NCBI RefSeq assembly: GCF_004000235.1
Contig: NZ_RCIO01000001.1
Coordinates: 186,001 to 250,000 of the forward strand
Source of the DNA: Mesorhizobium sp. Z1-4
Lineage (GTDB): Bacteria > Pseudomonadota > Alphaproteobacteria > Rhizobiales > Rhizobiaceae
Length of the DNA: 64,000 bases
Direction: 5' to 3'
Below the pieces are notes generated by a model. The model had not been told where the DNA came from. It saw only the letters and a list, made by a program, of their open reading frames with translations, and did not search any database. Numbering within the stretch: the first letter of the stretch is position 1; every line of letters starts with the position of its first letter. Shown piece after piece: positions 60,709 through 64,000 of this stretch. The translations under genes were made by a program, and so were the position numbers.

Positions 60709-61573
60709 CGGCCCAGTCTCCCGAAACGAGAACAGAATCCAGATAGAGGTAGGCCCGCTTGTTGCTGTCGCTCTCGATCGTCCAACAGACGTTCAGCATG
60801 CAGTTGAGGTTCGGCCAGGCGCCCATACGCATCGGCTCCAGGGTCGAAACATCGAACACCCTGTCGTTGCACTGCAGGTGAGTGAAGCTCATCGACGCCA
60901 GGTCGAAACCGAGCTTGAAGTAGTGCCAGTTATATTTGGTCGGCACCTCGTTGTAGCAAAGCTCCTGTGCGCCGCCCGGGACATCGACCCACCCATCAGC
61001 ACCAAAATGGTGATGCGAGCGCGTCTCGCCGGTGGAGGCATCGCCACCGACCTCGTGGGGTGTCTCCAGCATGCTTTTGTACTGCCACTTCTGCTGCCGC
61101 TTTCCGTCAAAAGCGTTGAGGTAGCGGACATGAGGCATGATCCGGCGCTCATTGTCCTGAAGGTCGAGGACCAGGCCAAACGCACCGACATCGAGGTCAG
61201 ACAAGAGCATGTCCGTCGCCTCGGGCTTGAGCGCGAAATAGGCCTCGATCTGGATCGGACAGGCTTTGCGGAAGGTCATGCGCTTGAGCGCCATATTTAC
61301 CGACCGCGGACGGGGACGGGACGCAATCTTGAGCGCATAGGTGCCACTCAGCGCACCGTGGGTACCGGTTTCCCAGTGGCTGCCGTTGCTGAGCATCGGC
61401 TGGTTCATGTCCCGGAACCCGGGGAGCACATTGTCGAGCGTGTACTCGTAGTTGCCCACAAGGGCCGTGTATCCGCGCATGCCGTCGGAAAACTTGTCGA
61501 ACGCCATAATCCTTGGGAGGGGGTCAAATTTGGACAACTCCGGGTCACCCCAGTGAGCTGGTCGTGTAGGCAT
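60701..61573 (-). CDS. Unrecognised protein L1, possible jelly-roll fold (paralogue of the 52267-53121 protein)
   Basis: 290 residues from the ATG at 61573, with GAGG nine bases upstream; in-frame TTG/ATG one to three codons earlier are possible. Soluble, no signal. Shared blocks with L2: FDPLPRIMAFDKFSDGMRGY, ETGTHGALSGTYALKIASRP, LKRMTFRKACPIQIEAYFAL, WVDVPGGAQELCYNEVPTKY, NWHYFKLGFDLASM, LQCNDRVFDVS and LYLDSVLVSGDW. An insertion near HHHFGADGW (three His) is specific to L1. Being first in the operon implies an early or abundant role. Candidate sugar-acid-binding or lyase/hydrolase-like protein; unknown. Confidence 0.8.
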   Translation of the reverse strand: MPTRPAHWGDPELSKFDPLPRIMAFDKFSDGMRGYTALVGNYEYTLDNVLPGFRDMNQPMLSNGSHWETGTHGALSGTYALKIASRPRPRSVNMALKRMTFRKACPIQIEAYFALKPEATDMLLSDLDVGAFGLVLDLQDNERRIMPHVRYLNAFDGKRQQKWQYKSMLETPHEVGGDASTGETRSHHHFGADGWVDVPGGAQELCYNEVPTKYNWHYFKLGFDLASMSFTHLQCNDRVFDVSTLEPMRMGAWPNLNCMLNVCWTIESDSNKRAYLYLDSVLVSGDWADA

Positions 61574-61595
61574 AATCATCAACCTCGTTCATTCT

Positions 61596-61610
61596 TGTTG
61601 TTTTACTACA
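61596..61610 (-). promoter_or_regulatory. RpiR-type operator box 1
   Basis: TGTAGTAAAACAACA on the minus strand: TGTAGT, 3-bp spacer, ACAACA (one mismatch from a perfect palindrome). 25 bp before the L1 start, overlapping the predicted promoter. Confidence 0.6.
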
Positions 61611-61780
61611 ACGTAGCGAGATTGCGAGTCAATCAGCCTGATCGAAAAGACCAGCAATTTCTTGCATTCACTCGATTTGATACGGCATAATTTATTGAAA
61701 AATAATGCTTATTTTCTCTATCGGGCATAGATCGAATTCGGATGCGTCTCCGGCCCGGCTTGCAAAGCGCGCCGGAGATA

Positions 61781-61795
61781 TGTAGTATCACTACA
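61781..61795. promoter_or_regulatory. RpiR-type operator box 2
   Basis: TGTAGTATCACTACA, a perfect 6-3-6 palindrome in the middle of the divergent region. Confidence 0.6.
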
Positions 61796-61918
61796 TGATA
61801 TCCCATTGCAGCTTGCCGAGGCATTTTATAAAATGATGATAAGAATATTTGGCTTTCCTGCCCATATTCACGGCATCATTCGCATTATTGATTGACTTTA
61901 TTTAGTATATTTCACAGA

Positions 61919-61933
61919 TGTAGTAAAACCACA
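61919..61933 (+). promoter_or_regulatory. RpiR-type operator box 3
   Basis: TGTAGTAAAACCACA, one mismatch from palindromic, 14 bp before the RpiR start; suited to autoregulation. Confidence 0.6.
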
Positions 61934-61947
61934 ACTCTGGAGATGGC

Positions 61948-62817
61948 ATGCCTATAGATGGAAACCACTCTTCTCTCTCGATCTATATTCTTCGCCACCT
62001 GGATGAATTGAGGCCATCGGAGAAGAAAGTCGGTGAAATCGTCGTCAGCGAGCCGGAGAAGGTGATGCGCATGAGCATCTCGGCTCTTTCCGACAAAGCG
62101 GGAGTCAGCGAACCGACTGTTCTGCGTTTCTGTCGCCAACTCGGCTTGAGCGGGTTCACCGATCTGAAACTTGCACTGGCAACGGACGCCGCTACCGGCC
62201 TGCCGTTTGTCGACGCCGAAGTCAGCATGGCCGACACACCCCAGATCGTCGGCGACAAGATGCTGGGGACCGCCATGAAACAGCTGAACCTGGTGAAGAG
62301 CCAACTCAACTACGACCAGGTGGTCGCCGCAGCCGACGTGATCGGCAGTGCGCGAAGGATTGATATTTGCGGCATCGCGCAATCCAATTTTGTTGCCGCG
62401 GAGGTTCAACACCGCCTCGCCCGAATGGGCTACTGCGCCATCGCCATGGCAGACCCGCACATGCAGCTACAGGCGGCGGCATCCATGGAGGCCGGCGACG
62501 CGGCGCTTATCATGTCGTTTGCCGGCCAGAGCAAGGAGACCGTAGACGTCGCCCGGCTGGCAAGACGCGTGGGAGCCAAGGTCATCGTAATCTCCCGCTC
62601 CACTTCCGCGCTGGCCCAGGAGGCCGACATCCTGATCAATGTCGATTCGGACGAACAGACCTTCCTCTACTCGTCATCTTCCACACGCATTGCCCACATG
62701 ATGGTGATCGACATTCTGACAACGATCCTCGCCATTAAGGTCGGGGAACCAATGATCGAACGCCTGCGCCGTTCGCGACTTGCGACAAACGAATACTGGA
62801 TCCCGGCCAGCAAGTGA
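61948..62817 (+). CDS. RpiR-family transcriptional regulator (HTH plus SIS domain)
   Basis: 289 residues. The N-terminal HTH_6 domain (about 1-77) contains EKKVGEIVVSEPEKVMRMSI and SALSDKAGVSEPTVLRFCRQ, then LGLSGFTDLKLALATD. The C-terminal SIS sugar-phosphate-binding domain (about 125-265) has IDICGIAQSNFVAAEVQHRL, GDAALIMSFAGQSKETVDVA, KVIVISRSTSALAQEADILI. HexR-like proteins of this family sense 2-keto-3-deoxy-6-phosphogluconate; the operon's end product KDG is its direct precursor. Divergent from the operon, with three matching boxes between. Confidence 0.93.
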   Translation: MPIDGNHSSLSIYILRHLDELRPSEKKVGEIVVSEPEKVMRMSISALSDKAGVSEPTVLRFCRQLGLSGFTDLKLALATDAATGLPFVDAEVSMADTPQIVGDKMLGTAMKQLNLVKSQLNYDQVVAAADVIGSARRIDICGIAQSNFVAAEVQHRLARMGYCAIAMADPHMQLQAAASMEAGDAALIMSFAGQSKETVDVARLARRVGAKVIVISRSTSALAQEADILINVDSDEQTFLYSSSSTRIAHMMVIDILTTILAIKVGEPMIERLRRSRLATNEYWIPASK

Positions 62818-62899
62818 CGATGCTATCCCCTGGTGCAGGATTTCCACTCCACATGCGACGGGCACTCTAAACTTCACGCCCGACGAGATTGGAGAACCG

Positions 62900-64000
62900 C
62901 TATTCCCACTCGATGGTGCCGGGGGGTTTTGAAGTCACGTCGTAGACAACGCGGTTGATGCCATGCACCTCGTTGATGATGCGGGTAGCGGCGGCGCCGA
63001 GGAAGTCCATGTCGTAGTGGTAGAAGTCCGCCGTCATGCCATCGACAGAGGTGACGGCACGCAGCGCGCAGACAAACTCGTAGGTGCGCCCGTCGCCCAT
63101 GACGCCGACGGTCTGCACCGGCAGGAGCACGACGAATGCCTGCCAGATCGCATCGTAGAGGCCGGCCTTCCTGATCTCATCGAGATAGATCGCATCGGCC
63201 TCGCGCAGGATGTCGAGCTTCTCGCGCGTCACGCCGCCGGGGCAGCGTATGGCCAGACCCGGCCCCGGGAACGGGTGGCGGCCGATGAAATGGTCCGGCA
63301 GGCCGAGCTCGGCACCGAGCGCCCGCACCTCATCCTTGAAGAGCTCGCGCAGCGGCTCCACCAGCTGCATGTTCATGCGCTCCGGCAACCCGCCAACATT
63401 ATGGTGGGACTTGATGGTGACCGAAGGCCCGCCGGAGAACGAGACGCTCTCGATGACATCGGGATAGAGCGTTCCCTGCGCCAGGAAATCCGCGCCGCCC
63501 AGTTTCTTGGCTTCTTCTTCGAACACTTCGATAAAAAGGCGGCCGATCGTCTTGCGTTTGGTTTCCGGGTCGGCCTCGCCCTCGAGCGCATCGACAAACC
63601 GGTCCGACGCATCGACCAGAATCAGCTTCAGATTGTAGTGCTCGCGGAACATGGCGACGACGTCGGCAGCCTCGTTCTTCCGCATCAGGCCGTGGTCAAC
63701 GAGAATGCATGTCAGCTGGTCGCCCACGGCTTCGTGGATCAGCAGCGCCGCGACTGAGGAATCCACCCCGCCCGACAAGGCGCAGATGACCTTGCCCTCG
63801 CCTACCTGCTCGCGGATCTGCTCAACCGCGCGCTCGCGATAGGCGGCCATCGTCCAGTTGCCTTCGATGCCGGCGATGTTGTGCACGAAATTGGCGAGAA
63901 GCTTCGCGCCGTCCGGTGTGTGCACCACTTCCGGATGGAACTGGACGGCGTAATATTTGCGTTCCTCGTCGGCGATCGCCGCAAAAGGAGCACCGGTCGA
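62900..64000 (-). CDS. guaA: GMP synthase (glutamine-hydrolysing), N-terminus beyond window
   Basis: The C-terminal about 367 residues are visible; the gene continues past the right edge. The end of the glutamine amidotransferase domain is present with the catalytic His ([16 protein letters not shown]). Then comes the ATP pyrophosphatase domain with PP-loop [32 protein letters not shown] and [20 protein letters not shown], and the C-terminal dimer domain with [15 protein letters not shown] and the terminal [11 protein letters not shown]. Amidates XMP to GMP. A core housekeeping gene that anchors the accessory region to the chromosome. Convergent with the RpiR gene, 82 bp apart. Confidence 0.97.
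   Translation of the reverse strand, partial: STGAPFAAIADEERKYYAVQFHPEVVHTPDGAKLLANFVHNIAGIEGNWTMAAYRERAVEQIREQVGEGKVICALSGGVDSSVAALLIHEAVGDQLTCILVDHGLMRKNEAADVVAMFREHYNLKLILVDASDRFVDALEGEADPETKRKTIGRLFIEVFEEEAKKLGGADFLAQGTLYPDVIESVSFSGGPSVTIKSHHNVGGLPERMNMQLVEPLRELFKDEVRALGAELGLPDHFIGRHPFPGPGLAIRCPGGVTREKLDILREADAIYLDEIRKAGLYDAIWQAFVVLLPVQTVGVMGDGRTYEFVCALRAVTSVDGMTADFYHYDMDFLGAAATRIINEVHGINRVVYDVTSKPPGTIEWE

Larger units (their letters stand above)
61574..61947. promoter_or_regulatory. Divergent control region between the sugar-acid operon and the RpiR gene
   Basis: 374 bp, much more AT-rich than its surroundings, without a gene. It holds three boxes of the form TGTAGT-N3-ACNACA. On the minus strand a TTGACT hexamer (61627-61632) lies 17-18 bp before the box at 61596-61610. 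That box would cover the -10 and transcription-start area of the big operon. Confidence 0.55.

Noticed and set aside
62818-62899. Bidirectional terminator between the RpiR and guaA genes
   Set aside because: Only a 4-bp GGGC/GCCC pairing is visible, with no U-run on either strand; too weak to call.
62818-64000. Genomic-island attachment at the 3' end of guaA, a known integration hotspot
   Set aside because: The accessory region does abut the 3' end of guaA, but there is no integrase and I see no repeated copy of the guaA end. The 62-kb span need not be one island.

Overview
The window reads as chromosomal DNA of a GC-rich alphaproteobacterium, most likely from the Hyphomicrobiales/Rhizobiales. 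This rests on the many ABC importers with one local regulator each, the GntR/IclR/RpiR/DeoR mix, GTGA/ATGA gene overlaps and the style of the proteins. It is an inference, because no rRNA or other marker is present apart from a partial guaA at the right edge. Nearly all of the 64 kb is accessory catabolism. I see five ABC importers, one MFS carrier, one DMT exporter and seven transcription regulators. I found no tRNA, rRNA, CRISPR, integrase or insertion sequence.

Layout. 1-4.5 kb: peptide-type ABC importer (SBP, ATPase, two permeases, the last cut by the edge), divergent from a GntR regulator. 5.6-9.9 kb: TPP enzyme, M20 amidase and GNAT acetyltransferase, divergent from an IclR gene with clear palindromic operators. 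10-14 kb: MFS carrier, histone-deacetylase-like amidohydrolase, EamA exporter and GntR. 14.3-21.7 kb: GntR, Cys/Met-type PLP lyase, sugar ABC importer and a YihS-like AGE isomerase.

21.9-39.3 kb: a large aromatic-acid catabolic regulon. It has a TetR gene, an acyl-CoA ligase, an NPD-type flavoenzyme, a cupin and a hydratase. It also has a branched-chain-type importer with a fused permease-ATPase, a hydrolase, an MhpB-like extradiol dioxygenase, a complete four-component Rieske dioxygenase, an SDR, a thioesterase and a CoA-transferase. Four copies of one 18-bp palindrome, CCATACA-N4-TGTATGG, sit before the four transcription units, so the set looks like one coordinately repressed system.

39.9-48 kb: polyamine-type importer, a racemase-family protein without the usual catalytic cysteines, a DeoR regulator, a HAD hydrolase and a cytosine-deaminase-like amidohydrolase. 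48.3-61.6 kb: one apparent 14-gene minus-strand operon for a sugar or sugar acid. It holds the route L-gulonate to fructuronate to mannonate to 2-keto-3-deoxygluconate, an ABC importer, SDR, ALDH and 3-hydroxyisobutyrate-type dehydrogenases, and two paralogous copies of an unrecognised two-gene module. A divergent RpiR gene with three matching 15-bp boxes probably controls it. 62.9-64 kb: guaA (partial).

A cross-cutting feature is that all five importers have a perfect GC-rich hairpin directly after the binding-protein gene.
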